From the NCBI GenBank assembly GCA_963578105.1, contig CAUZBP010000006.1, positions 71,219-135,218 on the forward strand: DNA of 64,000 nt. Reading direction: 5' to 3'. Shown piece by piece: positions 43,670-53,700 of the stretch; the stretch's first letter is position 1; the number at the start of each line of letters is the position of its first letter. This DNA comes from GCA-2718815 sp963578105. GTDB lineage: Bacteria > Planctomycetota > Planctomycetia > Pirellulales > Pirellulaceae. The notes beneath the pieces are model-generated. The model saw only the letters and a list, made by a program, of their open reading frames with translations. It was not told the origin of the DNA and searched no databases. Both the position numbers and the translations under genes were made by a program.

Positions 43670-45460
43670 ATGAACAAGAAACAAACACCAACCAAGGTCC
43701 GCCACCTTGTGGTTGCCGCCACGACACTCATGGCCGTGTTGTTGTACTTGGACCGTTTCTGCATTTCGATGGCAGTTCGGTTCATTCAAGAGGAGTTGCT
43801 GCTGACGAGATTTCAGGTAGGCGTGATCCTGTCGTCCTTCTTCTATGCTTACGCACTGGGACAGGTACCGTCCGGATGGCTGTCTGATCGTTTTGGCGCG
43901 CGAAAGATGTTGACCTTTTACATTGTCCTGTGGTCACTCTTTACAGCCTGCACGGGAATTGTTTACGGATTTTTTGCGTTGCTCGTGATCCGTATTGGTT
44001 TTGGCCTGGGCCAGGCGGGCGCCTATCCCACGGCCGCCAATGTCATCAGCAAATGGGTGCTGTTTTCGGCGCGCGGAGCGGCCAGCGGAATCGTGTCGCT
44101 TGGGGGACGATTTGGCGGATGGCTGGCTCCTATTCTGACGGGTTGGTTGATCGTTCATTTTGTTCCATTCAGTGTGCCCTCGACACTTCGCCCCGAGGAT
44201 CTGCTGGATGTGCCTCGACTCAGTTACGAATTGACTCAACGCGCGGCAATTCCCACAGTCGACGACGAAGGAACACCCGCCGCACGTATTCTCTCAAAAC
44301 TCTCCTCAAACAGTCGTGCCACGGTGGACCAAAACGCAATCCACTATGCCAGCGCGGTCGAGGGAATTAACCGGAAAGACGAGCCCGCAGGTGAAAGACA
44401 CGGGAAACAAGGTCCCGCGGGAGTTGTGGCGCCGCCCGATGATGACATTATCCGTCTATCCCAGGAACTCAACCAGATTGTCATCCTGCAACCCGGTTTC
44501 TTTCAAGCGTCCGATGCGGAACATTTCCCCTTGGAAAGTGAAGCTCGCAGGCTCTTCTCCCTGGATCAACCGACCGCCCAACAGTCACAACGTCTTAATC
44601 GACTCGTCCTAGAGGCCATGCATCGGGAGTCCGTCCTGAAAGTCTACGGGGCGGGTTGGCGGAAAGTGATGTTTGTGTACGGGGCCCTCGGTTTAAGCGT
44701 GGCAGCCGTCTACTGGCTGGTGGTTCGCGATCGTCCGCAAACACACCCTCGCTGCAATCCCCAAGAGATCAAGCAGATCGAAAGCAGCCGCCCGTCGGAT
44801 GCCACAAGTCCCCATGGTCAAGTGGGTATGGTTCCCTGGCGGGGGCTACTGACAAACTACAGCATGTGGTGTAATTGCATCGCGCAGTGGTGGACCAATT
44901 GTGGCTGGGTGTTCCTGGTGACCTGGCTACCGACCTACCTGGACGAAGAGCACCAAGTTCCAATCGCGATGCGCGGCCTGATGACATCCATACCGGTGAT
45001 GATCGGTTGGTTGGGAATGTTCTCAGGAGGATTTTTGACCGATCGCCTGGTTGCGCTCATCGGGTTACGATGGGGACGGGCGCTGCCGATTTCCCTGTCA
45101 CGATTCGTCGCGATGGCTGCTTACTTGTACTGCCTGACCAATCCGTCTCCTTGGGCTGCTATCGCCGCATTTTCACTGGTTGCCTTCGCCACCGACATGG
45201 GAACCCCTGCCGTCTGGGCCTTTCAACAAGACGTGGGAGGTCGCTACACGGCCTCGGTACTGGGTTGGGCCAACATGTGGGGCAACTTTGGTGCCGCGGC
45301 TGCCACCATGCTGATAGGCTGGCTGGTCGATCGGACCGAAAGCTGGAACGCTGTTTTCATGGCTTCTGCCGTGGCCTTCTGTTTGTCCGGCCTGTTCGCC
45401 TCACAAATCAATGCAACCCAACCGATTTTATCCGAGTCCGGTCCTCCTCCAGAAAAATAA
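43670..45460 (+). CDS. MFS transporter with large periplasmic insertion
   Basis: A 596-residue transporter of the major facilitator superfamily, in the anion:cation symporter branch that imports sugar acids. YLDRFCISMAVRFIQEE and GYALGQVPSGWLSDRFGARK-type wording (YALGQVPSGWLSDRFGARK) mark helices 1-2, and GWRKVMFVYGALG marks helix 6. Family members are about 430 residues. Here roughly 155 residues (about 168-324), hydrophilic and rich in charged residues, are inserted between helices 5 and 6, on the periplasmic side. The remainder keeps twelve helices. Substrate is unknown; sialidase-like genes flank it. The gene is divergent from DUF3500. Confidence 0.86.
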   Translation: MNKKQTPTKVRHLVVAATTLMAVLLYLDRFCISMAVRFIQEELLLTRFQVGVILSSFFYAYALGQVPSGWLSDRFGARKMLTFYIVLWSLFTACTGIVYGFFALLVIRIGFGLGQAGAYPTAANVISKWVLFSARGAASGIVSLGGRFGGWLAPILTGWLIVHFVPFSVPSTLRPEDLLDVPRLSYELTQRAAIPTVDDEGTPAARILSKLSSNSRATVDQNAIHYASAVEGINRKDEPAGERHGKQGPAGVVAPPDDDIIRLSQELNQIVILQPGFFQASDAEHFPLESEARRLFSLDQPTAQQSQRLNRLVLEAMHRESVLKVYGAGWRKVMFVYGALGLSVAAVYWLVVRDRPQTHPRCNPQEIKQIESSRPSDATSPHGQVGMVPWRGLLTNYSMWCNCIAQWWTNCGWVFLVTWLPTYLDEEHQVPIAMRGLMTSIPVMIGWLGMFSGGFLTDRLVALIGLRWGRALPISLSRFVAMAAYLYCLTNPSPWAAIAAFSLVAFATDMGTPAVWAFQQDVGGRYTASVLGWANMWGNFGAAAATMLIGWLVDRTESWNAVFMASAVAFCLSGLFASQINATQPILSESGPPPEK

Positions 45461-45535
45461 ACGGTGCGGCCGGAGTCTGGTCGAAGACGGATAAACAAAG
45501 CGAAACATCTGCAGCCCGACTTCCCCAAGTAAGGT

Positions 45536-46600
45536 TTAATCGTACACCACGCGTAACCGCGTCCAGCGAATCCCGCAGACCCCCTCTTCCACGCACCAGT
45601 GCACGGTCAAGACGGTCTCCTGATCCAAACGAACACCCATGGGATAACCAAATTGGATGCGGCGGATCTCTTCCTGACTACTTATTTCGGAGGTTAGCTC
45701 CAACGTTGAGCGGGCGCTCCAGAGTGTCCCTTCAAAATCAAGCGCCCAACTGCTGTCAGCTGTTCGCACCAGACACATTTGGACACTTTGTTCACCAAAA
45801 CGACGATTGTACAGCACCAGAAAACGATCGTCGCCGAGCCAAATCGGTGTCATGGTCTGCCCTTGAATCCCCGTGGTGTGGGGTCCATTCCAGGTGCGAC
45901 CACCATCCGCAGAAAAACTGTAGACATTCTTCAAGTCGTTGTCGTTTTCAAAATCCTGCACCCAGGCGACTGCCAGCAGTTGCCCGGGACCGCAGGTGAT
46001 GACCTTCTGTTCCAGGTAACCAAATTTTGTCTGCGGGTGCTGAAACACTGTGTACATCTTGGGCCATGCTTTCCCCTGATCCCCCGACTCGTGCAGTACG
46101 ACCCGTTCTCCATACCGACCTGCATGATACGATGCGGCTGGTGCCAGCCAGCGGCCATCGTCGGTGATCACAATCGGATTGGATATTTCATAGGGTCCGG
46201 GCATCTGCATGTCGATGATCTCGACGGGAGACCAACTGGCACCTCCATCAGTCGATCGACACCAAACGGCATCACAAGCAACCTGCTTGGAACCTGCTGC
46301 CGTCTCCTGCCTCTGATCCCGCTGGCCATAGGCCAGTATCGCACCGTCGGAACTTCCGCTGAGACGCAAATGATTGGTTGTTATGACATCGGTGCCGGGC
46401 GCCAGCACCACGCTCTGATGGCGCCAGCTGCGTCCTCCATCAGTCGAAAGTGAGCATTCAGTTCCACCCAGGGCATGGGGCCCACCACCCACATTGTATC
46501 CACAAATGATGTCCCCACCCGGTTCGAGTTGGACCAAGGTAGGAAAGGCCGAATCACGTCGGTCCACATGCCCCGATTCCAAGACTTCAATCGTTTTCAT
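45536..46600 (-). CDS. Sialidase-family (BNR) protein
   Basis: A 354-residue neuraminidase-superfamily protein with four Asp boxes: STDGGRSW, STDGGASW, SGDQGKAW (weaker) and SADGGRTW. It has no signal peptide. It is related in design to the protein at 40600-41715 but clearly distinct in sequence. It is convergent with the MFS gene, so a joint operon is excluded, yet the three genes form a local group. Start ATG 46600 follows GGGAGAT at the right distance; the longer frame to 46672 lacks a binding site. Activity as a sialidase is unproven. Confidence 0.8.
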   Translation of the reverse strand: MKTIEVLESGHVDRRDSAFPTLVQLEPGGDIICGYNVGGGPHALGGTECSLSTDGGRSWRHQSVVLAPGTDVITTNHLRLSGSSDGAILAYGQRDQRQETAAGSKQVACDAVWCRSTDGGASWSPVEIIDMQMPGPYEISNPIVITDDGRWLAPAASYHAGRYGERVVLHESGDQGKAWPKMYTVFQHPQTKFGYLEQKVITCGPGQLLAVAWVQDFENDNDLKNVYSFSADGGRTWNGPHTTGIQGQTMTPIWLGDDRFLVLYNRRFGEQSVQMCLVRTADSSWALDFEGTLWSARSTLELTSEISSQEEIRRIQFGYPMGVRLDQETVLTVHWCVEEGVCGIRWTRLRVVYD

Positions 46601-46964
46601 ACGGCAGATCTCCCTGGCCTTCGGAAAGCATTCACTGATTTTGCATTTGCCTACTCTGTTCTGGATCGACAACCCCCAACGTTTTCACGTGCCACGACCA
46701 CCTGAAACGATGCTGCCGCTTCACTCTTGTAACATTTCTCAACACCCCGTCTCTGGCACTTCCGCTCATTGACAATAAGCTGTCTCGCCGATGTTCGAGC
46801 GTCTCCCCGGTTGCCGGTTGGAAACAGGACTGTAACACTGGCAACTGAACAGCACGTTATCCTGAACGAGGTCCACCGGACGTTGTTCCTGGCCGGCGGC
46901 AACCGGATCAACAATAATACATAACGGGGTTGTGGGAAGGGTGGTTGAGAACAAGGAACACAAC
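46601..46964. other. Divergent intergenic region
   Basis: Promoters of the two flanking genes are expected here. I see no specific motif, and no gene. Confidence 0.45.
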
Positions 46965-49100
46965 ATGTCTTCAGAAACACTTTATCTCCGATCTTCGGCA
47001 GCAGTACAATGGGCGCGCGACTTCGGTCGCCATGCGATGGCTAGCGCCGAACCGATCTCAAAAACCAGGCCAAATCCGCGGATAACCGGATTCGTATTCC
47101 TTTTGATTGCTTTCGCGCTGCTCACACCCGCATCAGGCGAGATCAACGGGATTGCTTTTCGTCGACACATCATCAACCAACAATCCGAATATAGCGCGGC
47201 AGCGGTGATCGATGTCAACCGTGACGGCAAGCTGGATATCGTCTGTGGAGGTCTCTGGTACGAAGCGCCCGCCTGGGACCAGCATTTCGTACGTGAAGTG
47301 GAACACATCCGGGGGCGGTTCGACGGTTACTCACACCTTCCACTGGATGTGAATCAAGATGACTGGACGGATGTGGTCACGGTCAATTTGCGCAGTCGCA
47401 GCATCAAGTGGATCCAAAACCCGGGTTCCGGCTCCGGAGCCTGGAAAACCCATACCGCGGGCCATTTTGATAACATGGAAACGGGGCGCCTGGTCGATGT
47501 GGACCGTGATGGACAGATCGACATTCTGCCCAATGGCACGCAATCGGCCGTTTGGTGGTCGGTCGAAAGGGGCAACCATCCGCGCTGGTCCCAGCATAAC
47601 CTGCCAAATGAAGTTGCCGGGCATGGAATCGGATTCGGTGACATCGATGGCGACGGGCGTGGCGACATCGTGGGTCCTGAAGGTTGGCTTAAGGCTCCAC
47701 TGAATGCGCGGACCGATCGCTGGCGCTGGAACCCCGAATTCGAACTGGGAGCCGCCAGCATTCCCATCCTGGTCGTGGATCCGGATCACGACGGAGACAA
47801 TGACATCGTGTGGTCCATCGCCCATGGTTTCGGACTCTACTGGCTGGAGCAAGTCCAAGTCGACGAAAAGCGTCAATGGATCCATCACACCATCGACACC
47901 AGTTGGTCTCAGTGTCATGCACCTCTTTGGGTTGATCTGAACGGCAATGGCCGGATGGAACTTGTTGCTGGAAAACGCTACATGGCACACGAAGGTCGCG
48001 ATGCGGGTGCCTATGATCCCCTTGTCGCTTATCGCTACGAATTCAGCAGCACTACCCGAACCTGGCACCGCAATCGCATTTCGTATGACGAGCAAGTCGG
48101 TTTTGGACTGGACCCGAAGGCGGAGGACCTGGATGGCGACGGAGACCTTGATTTGGTTGTCTCCGGTCGCAGTGGTCTGTACTGGCTGGAAAACATACCC
48201 GCGAATTCCGCCCGTAACCACCGGGTACCCGCTTACGATACGGACGATTCACTGCTGCTCGTGCGCAACCGCACTGGTCTCAAAACGCCTGTCACTTCAC
48301 CATTCGATTGGGGTCGCCGACGGGCACATCTTGTGACCCGGATGCAACATCAATTGGGACCACTTCCTCCGAGTTCCGAACGTGTCGGACTTGATGTCCA
48401 ACTGGTTGAACAAAGTGCAACCAAGCACTACACCCGACAAAGCATTACTTTCCGGGCCAGCAGCCAACGACGAGTCCATGCGGATCTCCTGATTCCCTCC
48501 CGGTCCCCGGCAAGAGCCAAGCTCCCCGCCGTACTCTGCATTCAGGCAACCGGGAGAAAGGATTCGACAAGCGAGTTGACCGCGCAGCGGACCCAGATCT
48601 TCAAGATGGCCGAAGATTTCGCAACCCGGGGATACGTATGCATCGTTCCTCCAATCGCACCAACCATGGACCTCGCTCAAACCGTGTGGACCAATCTGCG
48701 GGCCGTCGATCTTCTCGAAGCCATGCGCTCAGTTGACAGGAATCGTATCGCCTGTGCGGGACAGGGGCCGGCTGGCCAACTGGCCTTGTTGACAGGGGCC
48801 CTGGATCAGCGTCTGGTCGCCACCATCGCCTCTGAAACTCTTACTTCCGTCGGCACGCTGGCAACTCCTTTGCGCATCGAACAACTCCTGGCTGCGATAG
48901 CACCACGAGCGGTTTATTTTCACACTTCGATTGCCGGACATCTGGCCGACAAGAACCTTTCTCAGGCAAAAGCCGTTTATCAGCTGCGAGAAGTTGAGGG
49001 GTTGTTATACACGCCGCAGGGTGATGACACCCTGGCGTTACAGAGGGGCAGGGAGTGGCTTGACCATATTTTAAAACCAACGGATCCAGGATCTTCTTGA
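46965..49100 (+). CDS. Exported FG-GAP repeat protein fused to an esterase-like fold without nucleophile
   Basis: A 711-residue exported protein. A signal-like helix (FVFLLIAFALLTPASGE, about residues 46-65) is followed by FG-GAP/VCBS-type repeats with calcium-binding loops such as DVNRDGKLDIVCGG, DVDRDGQIDILP, DIDGDGRGDIVG and DLDGDGDLDLVV. From about residue 430 on, an alpha/beta-hydrolase-like domain of the acetyl-xylan esterase/dienelactone type is visible (PAVLCIQATG, FATRGYVCIVPP, LLEAMRSVDRNRIACAGQGPAG). The usual nucleophile elbow GHSxG reads GQGPAG, with no serine. The fusion may bind glycans without cleaving them. Start ATG 46965 follows AAGGA; a longer frame reaches 46932. Confidence 0.75.
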   Translation: MSSETLYLRSSAAVQWARDFGRHAMASAEPISKTRPNPRITGFVFLLIAFALLTPASGEINGIAFRRHIINQQSEYSAAAVIDVNRDGKLDIVCGGLWYEAPAWDQHFVREVEHIRGRFDGYSHLPLDVNQDDWTDVVTVNLRSRSIKWIQNPGSGSGAWKTHTAGHFDNMETGRLVDVDRDGQIDILPNGTQSAVWWSVERGNHPRWSQHNLPNEVAGHGIGFGDIDGDGRGDIVGPEGWLKAPLNARTDRWRWNPEFELGAASIPILVVDPDHDGDNDIVWSIAHGFGLYWLEQVQVDEKRQWIHHTIDTSWSQCHAPLWVDLNGNGRMELVAGKRYMAHEGRDAGAYDPLVAYRYEFSSTTRTWHRNRISYDEQVGFGLDPKAEDLDGDGDLDLVVSGRSGLYWLENIPANSARNHRVPAYDTDDSLLLVRNRTGLKTPVTSPFDWGRRRAHLVTRMQHQLGPLPPSSERVGLDVQLVEQSATKHYTRQSITFRASSQRRVHADLLIPSRSPARAKLPAVLCIQATGRKDSTSELTAQRTQIFKMAEDFATRGYVCIVPPIAPTMDLAQTVWTNLRAVDLLEAMRSVDRNRIACAGQGPAGQLALLTGALDQRLVATIASETLTSVGTLATPLRIEQLLAAIAPRAVYFHTSIAGHLADKNLSQAKAVYQLREVEGLLYTPQGDDTLALQRGREWLDHILKPTDPGSS

Positions 49101-49231
49101 CGATTACAGCGCTGATCTCTTTTCAAGAAACAGCTGACTCAGCCCGGTAGGCACCGAAGGCGAGCTGCCCCGTTCTGACCACTTGAATCGCACGGTGGTT
49201 TGAGGCTGCAAAATCAGAAGAGTCGCGACCA

Positions 49232-50596
49232 TCAGAGATTAGCAAGCCGCTGATCGGCGTCGCCAAAGCGGGGTATCTGGACTCCCATGCGATCCATGAG
49301 AGAAAGATAAAGACTACACGCGCGACGATTTTCGTCCCCCTTGTCCAGGTAGTTCAGCACACGACCCGTTTCAAGCGTCCCGCCACCCCGGCCCGCAAGT
49401 ACCATAGGCATCTGGTCCGCCTGGTGCTTATCGCCATCAAATAGATTCGAGCAGAGTAACAACAGTGAACTGTCTAACAACGATTGCCCGCCCTCATCAA
49501 TCTCTTTCAACCGCTGCAGAAAATATGCGAACTGTGCGACATGGAATTGATTGGTTTTTAGGTACATTGCCTCGAGCACCGGGTCATGGCCATTGTGTGT
49601 CAGGTCCAGGTGCAAACTGCCCTGCACTCCTTCGAGAAAACCGAAATTCATCTGTGACAGATCGTTGTTAAGCATGCAGGTTGCAATTCGTGTCCGATCC
49701 ATCTGAAACGCCAGGACGATCAGGTCCAACATCAGACGCATGTGCTCGTGTACATCCTGGGGCAGTTTGTCTTGCGGACGCAGCATGTCCGGTTTGGTGA
49801 GGGTCGGTTTCCAGCCTTCCAATCGCTGGTCTACGGCAGCCCGGTCAATCCGGTTTTCAATGTCACGGATCGACTCCAGATATTCGTCCAGCTTGACACG
49901 GTCTGTTGACGAAAGTTGCGTTCTCAAGGACTTTGCATCGAATAGCACCTGATCAAGAATGCTGCGGTCCAGTTTCCGCTCGCGTCCGTTACCAACGATT
50001 AAATCGAAGGTGCGCGAAGGATAGATTTCTTTGGTCGCCGGCCTCGTCGCTTTCGCCCACGAAATGCAAGATCCGTAAATCATCGAGACCCCGTCTTCCA
50101 AACGGAGTTCGGTCGGCTCAACTCCCAATACCAAACTGGGAATCACGGTTTGATGTCCGATTTTCTGGGCAAGCAGCTGGTCCATCGTGCGGCCCACGCG
50201 CAGGTCATTTTGGTCAAGACTGACCCATGCTCCTGACAACAGATTGGGCATCCGGCCCAGGTGACCGCTCGGGTTGGCAGCCGCTTGCGCGTTATACAAG
50301 CCGTCCACCACAACAATGTCCTCACTGTGCGGCTGGAGCGGTTCGAGCCCCGGTCCGACTTTCATTTCCGCTCCACGGCCCTTCGCCCACCAGTGGACCG
50401 GTTCCACACCGTTGGAAAAATAGACGCAGGCAAATCTCTGCGGAGGCTTGGAATCCGAAACCTCGATGCGCTTGCCAGATGCTGCCCGAACCGATAGCGA
50501 CGGCAACCACGGCAAGGCCAGGCTAAGGCTGGCTCCGCGCAGAAACCCACGTCGCGAAATCCCTGTCGACCAGTGGAAGCGTTCGCTCATTGTCAT
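49232..50596 (-). CDS. DUF1552 family protein
   Basis: A 454-residue DUF1552 protein, exported by a twin-arginine signal (SRRGFLRGASLSLALPWLP). Family segments include ACVYFSNGVEPVHWW, HLGRMPNLLSGAWV, YGSCISWAK and LMLDLIVLAFQMDRTRIATCML, with SLLLLCSNLFDGDKHQADQMP near the end. It is the usual companion of DUF1592/DUF1585 cytochrome-type genes in planctomycetes, and here it follows one directly (194 bases). Its activity is unknown. Confidence 0.9.
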   Translation of the reverse strand: MTMSERFHWSTGISRRGFLRGASLSLALPWLPSLSVRAASGKRIEVSDSKPPQRFACVYFSNGVEPVHWWAKGRGAEMKVGPGLEPLQPHSEDIVVVDGLYNAQAAANPSGHLGRMPNLLSGAWVSLDQNDLRVGRTMDQLLAQKIGHQTVIPSLVLGVEPTELRLEDGVSMIYGSCISWAKATRPATKEIYPSRTFDLIVGNGRERKLDRSILDQVLFDAKSLRTQLSSTDRVKLDEYLESIRDIENRIDRAAVDQRLEGWKPTLTKPDMLRPQDKLPQDVHEHMRLMLDLIVLAFQMDRTRIATCMLNNDLSQMNFGFLEGVQGSLHLDLTHNGHDPVLEAMYLKTNQFHVAQFAYFLQRLKEIDEGGQSLLDSSLLLLCSNLFDGDKHQADQMPMVLAGRGGGTLETGRVLNYLDKGDENRRACSLYLSLMDRMGVQIPRFGDADQRLANL

Positions 50597-50790
50597 GGCT
50601 CCACATTAATTAAAAACCGGGCGACCGCAATCATTGTTACCATATTCTAACAGTTGGGGCAGGTCTTTGGACCGTCAATTGGCACTACAGAATCGACAAA
50701 TCAATTCAGTTCCAGCAACCTCTCGACCAGTTTGTGTTCCAAGTTGTAGTGGCTTGCCAGCAACCATCCCGACTCTTTAACACATGACTA

Positions 50791-53700
50791 TTACGGCTGT
50801 TCCGTCATGACCCCATGGTACCGGAACTGGCGACTGCCAACGAGGCATTCGACCAATTCTGATAACCCCCCGCCCCGGGCGAGGTGCTCTTGCATTTGTT
50901 CGACCAACGGCAGGTCCCCGACGGATTCTTGGCGACCCAGCGCGTAACCTAAAAGCTTGGTGCACAAAGTCCTGTGAAACCGGTCTTGCTGGCTGGCAAG
51001 ATATTCGTGCAGGCCATCCTCTCCGGAAATCCGGGTGCCGTCCCTCAATTCTCCGGAAGTGTCAATCGGGTTACCATCTCGGTACTGGTCTCGCCAACGA
51101 CCGAGCGGATCAAAACCCTCCAGTGCAAACCCCAGGGCATCAAATCGCGAGTGACAATTGACACAGGCGACGTCACGACGATGGGCTTCCAGTCGCTGCG
51201 GAACGGAAAGGCCGTCAGCCAACACATCATCAGCAGGTATCGAACCTGCATCCGCCGGCGGTGGAGGAACTGCCGTTCCCAACGTACGCCGGAGCACCCA
51301 ATCACCCCGTTTGACAGGACTGGTTCGTCGCGGTGCCGACGTCAACGTCAGTACAGCACCCAATCTCAGCAGCCCACCACGATGAAAGCGACCGACATCG
51401 TCGACTTTCTGCAGAACCCGCTCATCCGTAAGGTCAACGTCGACCCCGTAGTGCTCCGCCAGTTGCCGGTTGAGAAATGAATAATTGGCAAATAAAATTT
51501 CATTTGCCGGACGATTATTACGCACAACATGGTCGAAAAATGCAATCGCTTCCTGATACATGGACCGTTTAAGACTGTCCACAAATTCCGGAAACCTTTC
51601 CGGGTCGACCCCACGGTGCTGGTCAAAACGGTAAAATCCAAACCATTGGCCGAAAAACTCGGTGGCAAACCGCTCCGCCTTGGGATCCTTGAGCATCCGC
51701 TGGGCCTGCTGAACCAATTGCTGCGGGTTACTCAGTTCGCCCTCTTCAGCCGCACGCCTCAGTTCTTCGTCGGGCAGCGAGGACCACAAAAAATAACTCA
51801 GCCGGCTAGCCAGTTCAAAATCAGACAGCGCTGTGGTTTGGTTTTCTTCTGTTACGTGTTCTGCACGATAGAGAAATTCTGGGGAGACAAATACACGGGA
51901 GATCAGGGCCCCCACCGCCACACGATGTTCCAGTTTCAAGTCCGTGCGTAACGTTCGATAGTAGGACCGCAGGCGCTCTGCTTCCGATGCCAGTAACGGT
52001 CGGCGCCACGCACGGGCAGCCAGCTGAACCACATCTTCAACATGCCCATCCTGAGCCGCTTCAAACGATGCATGAATCGAGTGAAATTCGCGATGTAACT
52101 TCTGCACGTGGAGACGTGCTTCAGAGGGTAGGTCGTCGATCCATGCCGCGTCCAGGTTGGCCATCGTTCGGTCACCCAGTTCGTTCCCAAATTTCTGCGC
52201 AATGAACCTCAACCACCAGTCATGGAACTCGAACGATCCGAGCACATCGTCCCACGCTTGGTCGAGACGTTCGCGAACAGCGCCGTCAAGAATATTGTTG
52301 ACAAGAAATTTGTCGTCGCGGTAGTACTTGATTCTCGAATGGAAGTTATTCCGTTCCGGGTTGTTGTATTTGGAGTCGATCAAGGGAGGAATCGGGTCGC
52401 GGTCGGATGGTGCCGGCTCGCCGTGAGACCTGGGGGGTAAAAGTCGGGCAAACTGAAATACACCCGATTTCCAGGACTTGAACTCCGCGCTGGTATCATT
52501 TGCCAACAGTCCCGAAACCGGAGGAACCCCCGGAGGTGCTTTCAGCTCAACCTTAGAACGTACGATACAATCTTCGCCAAAGGTGGTATCGATTTCTGGC
52601 GTGATCTGCAAACGAGCCGAGTTCACCCCGGTCGGAATCGGCAATTCCAGTGTCAGAGACTGCGCCCCGATCGTGACGAAGTCATCCGGTCCTATTTTTC
52701 CACCCCGTGGGTGTAATCCAAATTTCAGATCCTCTTCAACCGGTAACGTGACCTGCTTCCGCAGAGGCTGGGGATCCTGCGTTGCCTGCTTATTCAACAG
52801 AAATTGGATTTCAGGGTTTCTCCAAATGACGACACTGTCCGGATTCGTGTTTCGCATCGCCGGTTCGATCGTTACGACAATCTCTAACGTCGTACTCTCC
52901 TCCGGCCATGTCAGATCCATTTCAAACGCATAAGTTTTTGTCGCATGAAAGAGGTCTTCTCTTAAAACGGGCGATTGCTCCGGGTCATCCGCATTCTCCG
53001 CAAACCGAGACTGCCAGGTGTGTACCTGTTTTGTGATCTCGTCACATTGCTGACGAACATCAAGCAACAGTTTCTCATCCGGGCCCTCTGGAACCGGCAA
53101 CTGCCGCCAGGAATCGACAATCTCTGAAGTCGGAAACAATAAATCGTCCCGCCCCATCAACTGGTAGATATACTCGGCGAATCGAGGCTCGATTTCTTCG
53201 TCTTCCGCCAACGAAGAAAGTGAGCTGTCGGGACAGCCGATTTTCTCGCGGTGCTTGTAGCGCCAAGCTACAAAAAAAGACCGGGGGAATTTTTCCAGCC
53301 CAAATGCCTCACCAAATTCTCCAGCCGCGGTCCGAAATCCGTGAAGCCGGTAGATTTTCTGAATCCGATGGACTGCGGATAGTTCAAATCCAATCTGGCC
53401 GGGGTCTTGGTAGAAGGTCAACGGGCCGGCCCCCAGAACAGCCCGATCCGAAATTTGTCGGGCCGCTTCGAGATAACGTTCCAAGGTCGAATCCTGAATG
53501 AATTGCACAATTCCCGTATTGGTAAAACCCGCCCCCCCCACAGCATCGCTGCCGAAACCCTGGTCGAGCATAAGATCCAACCCGGTCAGGTCGCGAACAG
53601 TGTACACGTACTCTGCACTTGTAAGCCGGCGAATGACCACTCTGCCAGGATCACCCGCATACTGATCCACTGCCTGGCGCAATCCGGTACGGACACCGGC

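Noticed and set aside
44875..45999. A 374-codon plus-strand frame overlapping the MFS and sialidase-like genes
   Set aside because: It is out of frame with the MFS gene, runs into the antisense of the next gene, and its protein is rich in Arg and Pro without any family pattern.
47331..48221. A 296-codon antisense frame opposite the FG-GAP region
   Set aside because: It mirrors the repeated DxDxDG codons of the sense gene, which produce long open antisense frames.
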